A stretch of DNA of 35,062 bases from JAEYFP01 sp047602645 (lineage in GTDB: Bacteria > Bacillota > Clostridia > Lachnospirales > Lachnospiraceae): assembly GCA_047602645.1 (NCBI GenBank), contig JASGGU010000037.1, positions 1 to 35,062 on the forward strand, read 5' to 3'. The notes beneath the pieces were generated by a model. It was not told where the DNA came from and made no database searches. It saw only the letters and a list, made by a program, of their open reading frames with translations. Position 1 is the first letter of the stretch, and every line of letters begins with the position of its first letter. Made by a program: the position numbers and the translations under genes. Positions 1-7,506 of the stretch are shown in pieces.

Positions 1-3
1 ATT

Positions 4-786
4 ATGATTAAGGTACTTACTATAGCTGGGTCTGATTGCAGTGGGGGTGCGGGAATACAGGCAGATATTAAAACAATTGCCGCCCATGGGATGTATGCAA
101 TGAGCATTATTACAGCTCTTACAGCGCAGAACACAGTGGGGATATCGGAGATTTTTGATATTGCACCGGAGTTTATCAGCCGGCAAATTGATGCGGTTTT
201 TACCGATATCTTTCCTGATGCCTTAAAAATAGGCATGGCTTCAAATGCAGAGATTATTGATGTGATTGACGAACGCCTGCGATATTATCACGCGCGCAAT
301 ATTGTGATTGATCCTGTAATGGTTTCCACAAGCGGGAGCCGTCTGCTTTCGGAAAAAGCGGAGGCATTATTGTGTGAAAAGTTATTCCCTATTGCGGATC
401 TGGTTACACCAAACATACCGGAAGCAGAGGTTATCTGCGGTTTTTGCATCAGCAATAAGGAGGATATGATTAGAGCCGGGAAGTGGATTTTTTATCAGTT
501 TTCCTGTAATGTGCTGATAAAAGGCGGGCATGCTGCTTTGGATGCGACGGACTTATTATATGGAAAGGATGGTCCCTGTTGGATCCTGGGAGAACGAATA
601 AATAACCCAAATACGCATGGAACCGGCTGTACGTTATCGTCTGCCATTGCCTGTGGCTTGGCAGGCGATAAAAGCATGTATGAAAGTGTTCTTGCGGCAA
701 AAGGATATCTGTCGGGGGCATTGAATGCCAAGATGGACTTGGGGCAAGGCGCGGGTCCGCTTGATCATATGTGGAGAATGCGGTAA
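4..786 (+). CDS. thiD: Hydroxymethylpyrimidine/phosphomethylpyrimidine kinase
   Basis: A 260-residue cytoplasmic ribokinase-fold enzyme that would phosphorylate HMP and HMP-phosphate to HMP-PP for thiamine synthesis. The N-terminal TIAGSDCSGGAGIQAD block (residues 6-21) is the ThiD substrate-binding signature, MVSTSG (106-111) and TPNIPEA (135-141) are further family blocks, and NTHGTGCTLSSAIA carries the anion-hole GTGC with the catalytic Cys at about 209. Length is normal for ThiD. The ATG lies only three bases into the window, so its ribosome site is barely visible and its promoter not at all. It converges with the minus-strand hydrolase gene, leaving about 50 bases between stops. Pyridoxal kinases of the same fold are possible, but the motif set favours ThiD. 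Confidence 0.93.
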   Translation: MIKVLTIAGSDCSGGAGIQADIKTIAAHGMYAMSIITALTAQNTVGISEIFDIAPEFISRQIDAVFTDIFPDALKIGMASNAEIIDVIDERLRYYHARNIVIDPVMVSTSGSRLLSEKAEALLCEKLFPIADLVTPNIPEAEVICGFCISNKEDMIRAGKWIFYQFSCNVLIKGGHAALDATDLLYGKDGPCWILGERINNPNTHGTGCTLSSAIACGLAGDKSMYESVLAAKGYLSGALNAKMDLGQGAGPLDHMWRMR

Positions 787-837
787 TGAGGAATACAACT
801 GCCGAAAGTATGGACTCCGATGCCTGGTTACCTGTTT

Positions 838-1773
838 TCAGGCTGTTTCCGTATTCCAAAGCCCAGCTGTTCTAATCTGCATATCTTCATAGGTCTGGAA
901 GAAGTATTCGCAGGTGGATGTGTTGATCAGTGCAGTGTATCTTGTATAATCATAGGTGTCCCGGTTGCTTTCAACAGCGCCTTTCGGGATCGAAACATTT
1001 CCTAAAATATGAAAACCCGCGGTGATTGCATCTTTCCCATTTTTGGGTTTTGGAAGATGTGTTTTGAGATAAGCGGTCCGTACAAAGCGATCCGGAGAAG
1101 TGAAGCCTCCCGGTAAAACAGAAGTTCCGCCCGCCTGCCCGAAAGGAGTCAGCACAGTGCCGCCCCACCGGGCTTCTTCTGTCTGCTGCGGGGAAGCCTC
1201 CATATAATTTTTTAAATTTGTCATCTGCCAGGAAAATCCAGGGCTGTTAGACAGGACGCCGATGGAATTATTGATAACCTGCGGTCCGGTGGCTGTGGGT
1301 TCGATGACTGCGCATGCGCCGCTTTTGTCTGCCGCTATCCAATGAAGAGGTGCCACGCTATTTGTAACGGGATCTGTGATACCGACAATAGTGACGTCCT
1401 TCAGCAGCGCGGGAAGATCTTTTACGGCAGCACAATTGCCGAGAAGATAATGAAGGAGAGCAACCGATGAGACCGGTTCTGCATCGTAATGTGCAGCCTG
1501 TGTATTATATTGAGCATAACCCTTGTTAAATAGAGCTGCTGCGGCAAAGCCTTTTTCATTGACACCGTCAAAAACTCCAAAAATACCATCCATTTCTTGG
1601 GCAAGGCAGATAAATTTATATAAATCTTTAAACTGATCATCACTCAGGCAGTTATCCCATACATAAGAGCTGGGTATAATATAAAATTGCGGGGCAATAT
1701 CATAGGAAAAATCCATTGTTCTTCCTAAAAATAGTTCATTTGATTCTGATCGCAGGGTTATTGCCGTGCACAT
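838..1773 (-). CDS. Choloylglycine hydrolase / penicillin V acylase family (bile salt hydrolase-like)
   Basis: A 311-residue Ntn-hydrolase that would cleave a linear amide bond (conjugated bile salt, penicillin V or an N-acyl signal). After removal of Met1, Cys2 would be the N-terminal nucleophile. Arg18 and Asp21 sit in FLGRTMDF, Asn83 in LFNKGY, Asn176 in LSNSPGF and Arg229 in SPDRFVR. These correspond to C2, R18, D21, N82, N175 and R228 of clostridial bile salt hydrolase with a one-residue shift, so the active site looks complete. An Asn rather than Tyr at position 83 is more like bile salt hydrolases than PVAs, but substrate cannot be fixed from sequence. There is no signal peptide. A good AAAGGAGA site precedes the ATG. 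The gene lies 73 bases downstream of asnB on the same strand and has its own SigK-like box. Confidence 0.9.
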   Translation of the reverse strand: MCTAITLRSESNELFLGRTMDFSYDIAPQFYIIPSSYVWDNCLSDDQFKDLYKFICLAQEMDGIFGVFDGVNEKGFAAAALFNKGYAQYNTQAAHYDAEPVSSVALLHYLLGNCAAVKDLPALLKDVTIVGITDPVTNSVAPLHWIAADKSGACAVIEPTATGPQVINNSIGVLSNSPGFSWQMTNLKNYMEASPQQTEEARWGGTVLTPFGQAGGTSVLPGGFTSPDRFVRTAYLKTHLPKPKNGKDAITAGFHILGNVSIPKGAVESNRDTYDYTRYTALINTSTCEYFFQTYEDMQIRTAGLWNTETA

Positions 1774-1802
1774 AGCGGTCTCCTTTTGTATACGGTTACT
1801 AT

Positions 1803-1829
1803 CAATATATGAAAATTGGCTGGAAATGT
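1803..1829 (-). promoter_or_regulatory. SigK-like promoter candidate ahead of the choloylglycine hydrolase gene
   Basis: Read on the minus strand: GCAC, then 16 bases after the AC, then CATATATTG. The Bacillus SigK pattern is AC-N16/17-CATANNNTA, so one base of the -10 differs. The same arrangement (GCAC, 16 bases, CATATAATG) precedes dpaA. The start codon is about 30 bases downstream. Short AT-rich matches can be chance; the pairing with dpaA is the main support. Confidence 0.4.
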
Positions 1830-1846
1830 GCGCATCCTTTCAAATG

Positions 1847-2539
1847 TCAAACAATGGAAACGTGATATTTTCTCAGCCAATAGTCGATCTGCAGAAGATA
1901 AGCAATCTGCTGCGGACCTGCCATCAGCTGTCCGTACCATGGCTTGCCATAGTCAGAGGGAGAGGCCAGAAAGGCGTTTACCTTATTTTCATCTATCAGG
2001 GTATGAATGGGTGAATTTCGATCGGATAAAACATCTAGAAGGCGGTTGCCCAGCATTTTTTCATAGTCGGGATGATAGGTTTTGGGATACGGACTCTTTT
2101 TGCGATAAAGGATTTCATCGGGAATAAGTCCTGCACCCGCTTCCCGTAGAAGGCCCTTTACAAGACCGTTCTTTGATTTCATATCCCAGGGGACATTCCA
2201 AATATATTCAACAATACGATGGTCCGCAAAGGGAACACGGGCTTCCAGACCGGAATACATGCTGCAGCGGTCCATGCGCTCAAGCAGAGTTGCCATAAAC
2301 CACTTGAGATTGAGATAGGCAATTTCCCGGCGGCGTGATTCTGTAGGATTTTCTCCGTTAAGAAGCGGAGTTTCCCCGACCGATTTATCATATGTGGACT
2401 GTACATAGCCGGAGAGATCAATCGAAGAAAGCAACTCTTTTGACAGCAGCTGCGTCCTGGTCTGCATATCCCTTGACCAGGGAAACGTATTGGCTGACAT
2501 CATTTCTTCCTTATGAAACCATGGATAGCCTCCGAATAT
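1847..2539 (-). CDS. asnB: Asparagine synthetase, 3' part of interrupted asnB
   Basis: The C-terminal 230 codons of a glutamine-dependent asparagine synthetase (class II). The frame runs in from the element junction as IFGGYPWFHKEE and continues MMSANTFPWSRD; RMDRCSMYSGLEARVPFADHRIVEY and the downstream RKKSPYPKTYHP block are typical of the synthetase domain. There are no internal stops or frameshifts. The fragment lacks the glutaminase domain and the SGGIDSS ATP loop, which lie 3.77 kb away at 6306-7463, so it cannot work alone. Joined at the shared TTC (GAA on the coding strand), both parts make 616 residues, close to the length of Bacillus AsnO (about 614). An in-frame ATG at 2503 could allow translation of 218 residues, but I doubt a function for that piece. 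Confidence 0.9.
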   Translation of the reverse strand: MFGGYPWFHKEEMMSANTFPWSRDMQTRTQLLSKELLSSIDLSGYVQSTYDKSVGETPLLNGENPTESRRREIAYLNLKWFMATLLERMDRCSMYSGLEARVPFADHRIVEYIWNVPWDMKSKNGLVKGLLREAGAGLIPDEILYRKKSPYPKTYHPDYEKMLGNRLLDVLSDRNSPIHTLIDENKVNAFLASPSDYGKPWYGQLMAGPQQIAYLLQIDYWLRKYHVSIV

Positions 2540-2563
2540 TTCAATAGGTGTTACATGATAACA
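2531..2563. other. Left attachment site of the asnB element
   Basis: asnB sequence tccgaatat meets element sequence aataggtg at a shared TTC (2540-2542). The element side carries ttacatgataaca at 2551-2563, the exact inverted copy of 6286-6298 at the other end. Joining the outer sides of both junctions restores the asnB codons D-E-I-F-G-G. Confidence 0.85.
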
Positions 2564-2581
2564 TCCACATGCCCACTTCTG

Positions 2582-2611
2582 TCATAATAGAATTTGTCCG
2601 TCCCATATACT
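2582..2611 (+). promoter_or_regulatory. SigE-like promoter candidate for orf54-recombinase
   Basis: TCATAAT (2582-2588), 15 bases, CATATACT (2604-2611). The Bacillus SigE consensus is KMATATT, 14-15 bases, CATACAHT; this matches 6 of 7 and 7 of 8 positions with correct spacing. A start near 2619 would lie about 20 bases ahead of the ATG at 2638. No equally good SigA promoter is apparent in this stretch. The evidence is a motif match only. Confidence 0.45.
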
Positions 2612-2637
2612 CATATAAAAGAGTGCGCGGTAGATAT

Positions 2638-2802
2638 ATGTCTGTTAAGAAAGAGTATTACATCAAAAATACACATATTATCATCAAAGATGATAAGGTG
2701 CGCGTGGACTGCGAAAACAGCATTCTCGAACTTATTGCGACAGCGGCAAAACCCGCATTGCTGAACCGGTCCGAAGGTGCCGTCACTTCTCATGATGAAT
2801 GA
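2638..2802 (+). CDS. Small hypothetical protein translationally coupled to the recombinase
   Basis: A 54-residue ORF beginning MSVKKEYYIKNTHIII, with charged N-terminal and middle parts and a hydrophobic stretch ILELIATAAKPALL. I do not recognise a family. I chose the ATG at 2638 because the longer reading from GTG 2548 would start inside the attachment site and upstream of the likely promoter. The ribosome site is weak. Its stop overlaps the recombinase start (ATGATGAATGA, 2792-2802), which suggests coupled translation. Position between attachment site and recombinase makes an accessory recombination factor, such as a directionality factor, conceivable; nothing in the sequence proves it. Confidence 0.5.
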   Translation: MSVKKEYYIKNTHIIIKDDKVRVDCENSILELIATAAKPALLNRSEGAVTSHDE

Positions 2803-4384
2803 CGGCAGATATGTTATTTATCTTAGAAAATCCCGTGCAGATGCGGAAGCGGAAGCTCGCGGAGAGGGAGAAACCCTGCTTAAGCATGAAAGAACACTGC
2901 TGGAACTTGCGGCACGCAAAAAACTTATAATCATTGATATTTATAGAGAAATCGTTTCCGGGGATACCATTGCCGCCCGCCCGCAAATGCAGCGGCTGCT
3001 GTCCGAGGTGGAAGCGGGAAAATGGGACGGTGTTCTTGTCATGGAAATTGAACGTTTGGCCAGAGGGGATACCATTGACCAAGGCATTATGGCGCAAACC
3101 TTCAAGTACAGCGGTACAAAAATTATTACGCCGAACAAAGACTATGACCCCCAGGATGAATTTGACGAGGAATATTTTGAATTTGGGTTATTCATGTCAC
3201 GCCGTGAATACAAAACGATCAACCGCCGTTTACAGCGCGGGCGCGAAGCGGCAGCACGAGAAGGACGATATCAAGGCAGTCGTGCGCCGTATGGTTATGA
3301 ACGTATTCGCAATAAGGAGAATGCTCCCACATTGCGGATCATTCCCGAGCAATCGGAGGTTGTTAAGCTCATATTTGAATACTATGTACATGGAGAAACC
3401 AGAATGGGAGGTGAGCTTCGCCGCCTTGGAATACAAGCCCTTGCGCGGAAATTGAACGAAATGAAAATTATCCCGGCAACGCATGATTATTGGCAGAAGG
3501 AAACAGTGAAAAATATTTTAACAAATCCGGTGTATATCGGAAAAATTCGCTGGGGCTACAGAAAGAAGCAAACAAAAATCATAAATGGCAAAAGAATATC
3601 CACCCGCCCGATCCATGCCGGCAACGATTATATTTTGGCAGACGGGTTGCATGATGCAATTATTGCGGAAGCTGTTTTTGATCGTGCACAGGAACTTCTT
3701 GCAGAGCACGCATTTGCCGCTGTCGGCTATAAGAAGAACATAAAAAATCCGATGGCGGGATTGATTATCTGCGGAAAATGCGGACGAAAAATGACGTTTC
3801 GGAAAGCTGCTGATCAAAAGAAAAAAGAATACCTCATCTGTCACACCCGTGAGTGTTGCAATGTGTCTGCACCGATTGGTTTAGTTGAGGAGCGGTTAAC
3901 TGCGGCACTGAGTGATTGGCTGGAAAATTATAAACTCGATTGGACACAGCCAAAGATAAGCCGGGAACATACTGTGATAACTAATCTGCTGGAGGAGGCG
4001 ATTGAACGCAATTGCACAGAATGCAAAGAGCTTACAATGCAATTGTCGAACACTTATGATTTGCTGGAACGCGGCGTCTATACAACGGAGATTTTTCAAG
4101 AACGCTCGCAGGCCATAAGGAGAAGAATTGGACAGATGGAATCCGAACTGGCCGATCTCCAAAATGAATTGGATCAGGAAAAAAACACAACGGCGCAAAC
4201 AAACGAAATCATCCCCAAACCTGAAAAGATCATGGAAGTGTATGATGCACTGAAAACACCCGGAGAAAAAAACCGCCTTCTCAGAGAGATTCTTGAGAAA
4301 GCGGTTTATGTGAAAGAAAAAAGCGGAGCCTATCGTGGAATTTCAACAGATGAATTTGAGCTGACGATTTATCCGAAGCTTTAG
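2792..4384 (+). CDS. Large serine recombinase (site-specific integrase/excisionase)
   Basis: A 530-residue serine recombinase that would catalyse integration and excision of the surrounding element. The N-terminal resolvase domain begins RYVIYLRKSRAD with catalytic Ser14, followed by the GKWDGVLVMEIERLARG block. A recombinase domain follows (APYGYERI, LARKLNEM, ILTNPVYIGKIRWGYRK), then a zinc ribbon with CGKC (C327, C330) and a partner ICHTRECC group (C350, C355), and a C-terminal coiled-coil region (about 395-480). Length and domain order are those of SpoIVCA/TnpX-type enzymes. The ATG pair at 2792/2795 overlaps the orf54 stop; a GTG at 2777 is possible but less likely. The gene starts about 250 bases from the left junction and runs convergently with the chemoreceptor, leaving 9 bases between stops and no clear terminator. 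Confidence 0.94.
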   Translation: MMNDGRYVIYLRKSRADAEAEARGEGETLLKHERTLLELAARKKLIIIDIYREIVSGDTIAARPQMQRLLSEVEAGKWDGVLVMEIERLARGDTIDQGIMAQTFKYSGTKIITPNKDYDPQDEFDEEYFEFGLFMSRREYKTINRRLQRGREAAAREGRYQGSRAPYGYERIRNKENAPTLRIIPEQSEVVKLIFEYYVHGETRMGGELRRLGIQALARKLNEMKIIPATHDYWQKETVKNILTNPVYIGKIRWGYRKKQTKIINGKRISTRPIHAGNDYILADGLHDAIIAEAVFDRAQELLAEHAFAAVGYKKNIKNPMAGLIICGKCGRKMTFRKAADQKKKEYLICHTRECCNVSAPIGLVEERLTAALSDWLENYKLDWTQPKISREHTVITNLLEEAIERNCTECKELTMQLSNTYDLLERGVYTTEIFQERSQAIRRRIGQMESELADLQNELDQEKNTTAQTNEIIPKPEKIMEVYDALKTPGEKNRLLREILEKAVYVKEKSGAYRGISTDEFELTIYPKL

Positions 4385-4393
4385 AGCAGCTTA

Positions 4394-6115
4394 TTATTCA
4401 AGTGTAAATTGGCTCACTAAATCGCGCATTGCCTTAGACTGTGCCGCAAGCTCTTCACTTGCCGAAGAGCTGTTCTCCGCGGTGGCGGCGGTTTCCTGAA
4501 TCACTCCTGAAATCTGGGTTAAGCCTACCTGGATTTGCTCAACTGCGATGGACTGTTCATTAGTGGCCTCTGAAATTTCATTTACGAGCTGTGATGTTCT
4601 CTTTGACATATCGTCAATCCGTTTAAACACTTCCGCAAGCTGTACGGAAACCTTCTGCCCGTCACTGATTGACTGTATGCTGTTATTGATCAGAGCTGCT
4701 GTTGCCTTCGCTGCCTCGGCGGATTTTGCAGCCAGATTTCTTACCTCGTCTGCGACAACCGTAAAACCCTTTCCGGCCGCACCTGCGCGAGCTGCCTCAA
4801 CGGAAGCGTTAAGTGATAAAATATTGGTCTGAAAGGCAATGGCATCAATTACCTTGATAATTTTAATGATTTCATTGGATGATGTTTGGATATGATCCAT
4901 AGTTGCAAGCATATCGTTCATATTGGTGTTGCCTTTTTCAACCTCGTCGGCAGATTCATTTGACAATTTCTTTGCCACATCGGCATTTCCTGTAGTCAGC
5001 TTGATTTTTTCGCTGATATCACTGATAGAGGCAGTCAGCTCCTCAATTGCTGCAGCCTGCTGTGTGGAACCGGAGGCAAGCGTTTGAGCCGCATTTGCCA
5101 CCTCATCGGCACTTGAGTTTACCTGGTTGGATGCAGTGTTTATCTCCAGAAGAGTGCCTTTTAAGGATTCTGAAATATGGATCAGCGCTTCTTTGATAGG
5201 AGCAAATTCACCGATATATTCCTGCTCGAGCGTGATAACCATATTTCCATTCGCCATCATGTTCAACTCTAAAATAATTTCATTAATATAATCAATATAC
5301 TGGTTTAGTCGTTTTAAAATATTGTCGGTAGACTTGGCGAGCCTGCCAACTTCATCCTTGGACATCATAGCGGGATCAATATCAATATTAAATTCGCCCT
5401 CGGAAATTCTGTCAGTTATTTGTGTTACATATTCTAAATGTTTACGCAGAGAATCTGAAATTGCAAAGCTTACCAATACACTGATTGTTAAGGCAGCACC
5501 AATAATAATAAACAATATAACAGTTGTTTGATTGTTGGTGTCAAGGGCAACCTGGAGAGATTCGTTATATTTATTATCGGCATACGCCTTAGTTGTACTT
5601 GTAGCGGTTTCATATGCATTGTAGGCATCCGTGATCTTTTCAACAGCACTGTTTGCGGTACTATTAGGATCAGCCTGCTTTGCACTTATGATATCCTGTT
5701 CAAACACTTCAAATAATTCATCGGCCTTGCTTAACTGTTCGGTGATAATGGCTTTTAATTCCTCATCGGATTCCGCAGAGTTTAGCCAGGTTTGATGGAC
5801 TTCTATGTAGGCGGCTTTGAGTTCGTCATAGTCTGCTTTGAGTTCCTCTAATTTAGTGTTATCAGTCTCCAATGTGTAGGCTAATGCAGAGGCATAAATT
5901 GCGTCGATACTTCCTGCGTGGCTCGTAATCTCTGAACGCATTTTTAAGGTGTCTGCTAAATCGTTATAAATAACATATTTGCGGTCTTCACTGATTTGTG
6001 TGCGTTCCATGGAGATCACGGTCAGTCCCCATGTGAAAAAAATCAAAATTACTGCAGTTAACGATATTACTAGCAATTTCCAAAAAACAGGGATGTTTCT
6101 TAATAAATTACGCAT
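4394..6115 (-). CDS. Membrane methyl-accepting chemotaxis protein (element cargo)
   Basis: A 573-residue chemoreceptor. TM1 is at about 12-34, followed by an extracellular helical region of about 160 residues resembling 4HB-type sensor domains, TM2 at about 197-219, a HAMP segment, and a cytoplasmic MCP signalling domain. The conserved hairpin tip is present (IDAIAFQTNILSLNASVEAARAG...GKGFTVVADEVRNLA). It would report an unknown ligand to CheA/CheW. The start is supported by TAGGAG ahead of the ATG. The gene lies wholly inside the element and has a SigD-like promoter about 80-110 bases upstream, fitting expression in motile vegetative cells. Chemoreceptor as sole recognisable cargo of a minimal serine-recombinase element is unusual. 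Confidence 0.94.
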   Translation of the reverse strand: MRNLLRNIPVFWKLLVISLTAVILIFFTWGLTVISMERTQISEDRKYVIYNDLADTLKMRSEITSHAGSIDAIYASALAYTLETDNTKLEELKADYDELKAAYIEVHQTWLNSAESDEELKAIITEQLSKADELFEVFEQDIISAKQADPNSTANSAVEKITDAYNAYETATSTTKAYADNKYNESLQVALDTNNQTTVILFIIIGAALTISVLVSFAISDSLRKHLEYVTQITDRISEGEFNIDIDPAMMSKDEVGRLAKSTDNILKRLNQYIDYINEIILELNMMANGNMVITLEQEYIGEFAPIKEALIHISESLKGTLLEINTASNQVNSSADEVANAAQTLASGSTQQAAAIEELTASISDISEKIKLTTGNADVAKKLSNESADEVEKGNTNMNDMLATMDHIQTSSNEIIKIIKVIDAIAFQTNILSLNASVEAARAGAAGKGFTVVADEVRNLAAKSAEAAKATAALINNSIQSISDGQKVSVQLAEVFKRIDDMSKRTSQLVNEISEATNEQSIAVEQIQVGLTQISGVIQETAATAENSSSASEELAAQSKAMRDLVSQFTLE

Positions 6116-6197
6116 AACGATTACTCCTAACTTTAATTTTGGTATTTTTTTAATCTTTTATTAACAAAATATTTACATAAAAACACTTTATAAAATT

Positions 6198-6225
6198 ATA
6201 TCGACAATAATAGTCAAAACTTTAG
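6198..6225 (-). promoter_or_regulatory. SigD (sigma-28)-like promoter of the cargo chemoreceptor
   Basis: Minus strand: CTAAA, exactly 15 bases, GTCGATAT. The Bacillus SigD consensus is TAAA-N14/16-GCCGATAT, so 7 of 8 bases of the -10 and the whole -35 core match at correct spacing. It lies 83 bases upstream of the chemoreceptor ATG and inside the element. Confidence 0.65.
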
Positions 6226-6285
6226 GGATTTATTGATATATTTTACAAAATATTATATTTTTTTGCAATTTTCTATACCGATGAC

Positions 6286-6315
6286 TGTTATCATGTAAAG
6301 CCTGATTCGTCGGCG
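6286..6315. other. Right attachment site of the asnB element
   Basis: Element sequence tgttatcatgtaa (6286-6298) and agcctga meet asnB sequence gtcggcgcat at the shared TTC (6306-6308). Circularising the element would give a symmetric site: the 13-base arm, 7 bases, TTC, 8 bases, then the inverted 13-base arm, with its exact centre on the TC dinucleotide. Confidence 0.85.
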
Positions 6316-7463
6316 CATTCCCCGGTAAGCGTCACTTTATTCCGGTAAGAAACCTCTTTGCAGAAGTAGAGCAGAGAGGATTCCACATCCGCCATGTTCG
6401 GAAGATCCCGTGCATCAACGGCGTCGTACAGATGATCGGCCAGATCAGTGTTATTGCATTCAAGGTACGTATGCCGGCTGTTAACGGCATCAGCCATAAT
6501 CGTAACATAAGGGCGGTCACGCGATGGCTGAAAGGAATTGGGTTTGAAATTTTTTTCATTATCTATAAAATCAAACGAATACGTATCTAATTGTTTTCCT
6601 TCGGTTTTCAATTCCCCGGCGCAGATTGCAGTGATAAGGCTGGAATCAATACCGCCTGACAGAAAGGTACAGATAGGAATGTCGGAGACCATCTGCCGTT
6701 TTACTGCGTCCTTCAAAAGGTAAGCGGTCTTTTCCACCGTTTCCGCAAAGGAATCCTCATGTGGTGCACTGATCAGCTTCCAGTAGGGATCCTCACGGAT
6801 GCCCCCGGAATCAAACAGAAGAAAGCTCCCGGGAAGAACCTCCCTGACATCCTTGAATACGCCGAGTCCGGGAGTTCTGGCCGGGCCGAGACCAAATATT
6901 TCACAGAGTCCGGCTGCATCGACGCGGGGCTGAAAGCCTGGAAATTCAAAAAGAGCTTTAATCTCTGAGCCAAAGAGGAGGGTGTTGTCGGTAAGTGCAT
7001 AAAATAAAGGCTTGACGCCCATTCGATCCCTGACGAGACAGAGCGTGTGACGGTTTTCATTCCATATTGCAAATGCAAAGATTCCATTCATCTGACGAAT
7101 GAAGTCAATGCCTAATGTCATATAACCCATCAGCACAACCTCTGTATCACAGTGTGTTTCAAAACGGCAGCCCATAGTAAGGAGCTGCTTTTGCAGCTCC
7201 TTCGTATTATAAAGCTCACCGTTGTAAACGATTGTATAAGTGCAGCCATCCTTGCTTCTTGTCATAGGCTGTTGACCATTTGACAAATCGATGATCGAAA
7301 GGCGTCTGTGCGCAAGTCCGGCCTGTGCGGAAAGGAAGTCGCCTTCTTCATCTGGTCCTCTGTGCTTGATGGCTTGCTTCATGCGATTCAGCACGTGCTT
7401 CCACCTTGCCTCCTCTTTCATAAAATCAGTATTCAGATTGCAAAAACCCGATATACCACACAT
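6291..7463 (-). CDS. asnB: Asparagine synthetase, 5' part of interrupted asnB
   Basis: The N-terminal part of a class II glutamine-hydrolysing asparagine synthetase, making Asn from Asp, Gln and ATP. Cys2 (MCGISGF) is the glutaminase nucleophile; HRGPDEEG and YNGELYN are glutamine-site motifs; FLSGGIDSSL is the ATP pyrophosphate loop. Genuine asnB codons end at GECADE (6306); the last four residues SGFT and the stop come from the element. The truncated 390-residue product keeps the glutaminase and the ATP loop but lacks most of the synthetase domain, so it should not make asparagine. GGAGA precedes the ATG. The start is 43 bases after dpaB with no visible terminator or promoter between, so asnB is probably co-transcribed with dpaAB. 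Confidence 0.92.
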   Translation of the reverse strand: MCGISGFCNLNTDFMKEEARWKHVLNRMKQAIKHRGPDEEGDFLSAQAGLAHRRLSIIDLSNGQQPMTRSKDGCTYTIVYNGELYNTKELQKQLLTMGCRFETHCDTEVVLMGYMTLGIDFIRQMNGIFAFAIWNENRHTLCLVRDRMGVKPLFYALTDNTLLFGSEIKALFEFPGFQPRVDAAGLCEIFGLGPARTPGLGVFKDVREVLPGSFLLFDSGGIREDPYWKLISAPHEDSFAETVEKTAYLLKDAVKRQMVSDIPICTFLSGGIDSSLITAICAGELKTEGKQLDTYSFDFIDNEKNFKPNSFQPSRDRPYVTIMADAVNSRHTYLECNNTDLADHLYDAVDARDLPNMADVESSLLYFCKEVSYRNKVTLTGECADESGFT

Positions 7464-7506
7464 TTAAGTCTCCGTTTCTCCGTATCATTGCGGAATAAGT
7501 CAAACA

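Larger units (their letters stand above)
2543..6308 (+). mobile_element. 3.77-kb serine-recombinase element inserted in asnB
   Basis: The element separates codon 386 of asnB (GAA) from codon 387 (ATA). It is bounded by a 3-bp TTC direct repeat (2540-2542, 6306-6308), as expected for large serine recombinases with a 2-bp crossover. Contents: a SigE-like promoter, a 54-codon ORF, a large serine recombinase reading inward from the left end, and a convergent chemoreceptor gene reading inward from the right. It has no replication, conjugation, capsid or resistance genes. Host frames on both sides are undamaged and excision of 3766 bp would rebuild asnB exactly. Whether it is still active, and whether excision is developmentally timed, is inference. 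Confidence 0.88.

Noticed and set aside
2548..2637. Longer 84-residue version of the small ORF starting at GTG 2548
   Set aside because: It begins inside the attachment site and upstream of the best promoter; the ATG at 2638 fits better.
6268..6283. Sigma-28-like ACCGATGA on the plus strand near the right end of the element
   Set aside because: No TAAA box at the right distance, and it would point antisense into asnB.
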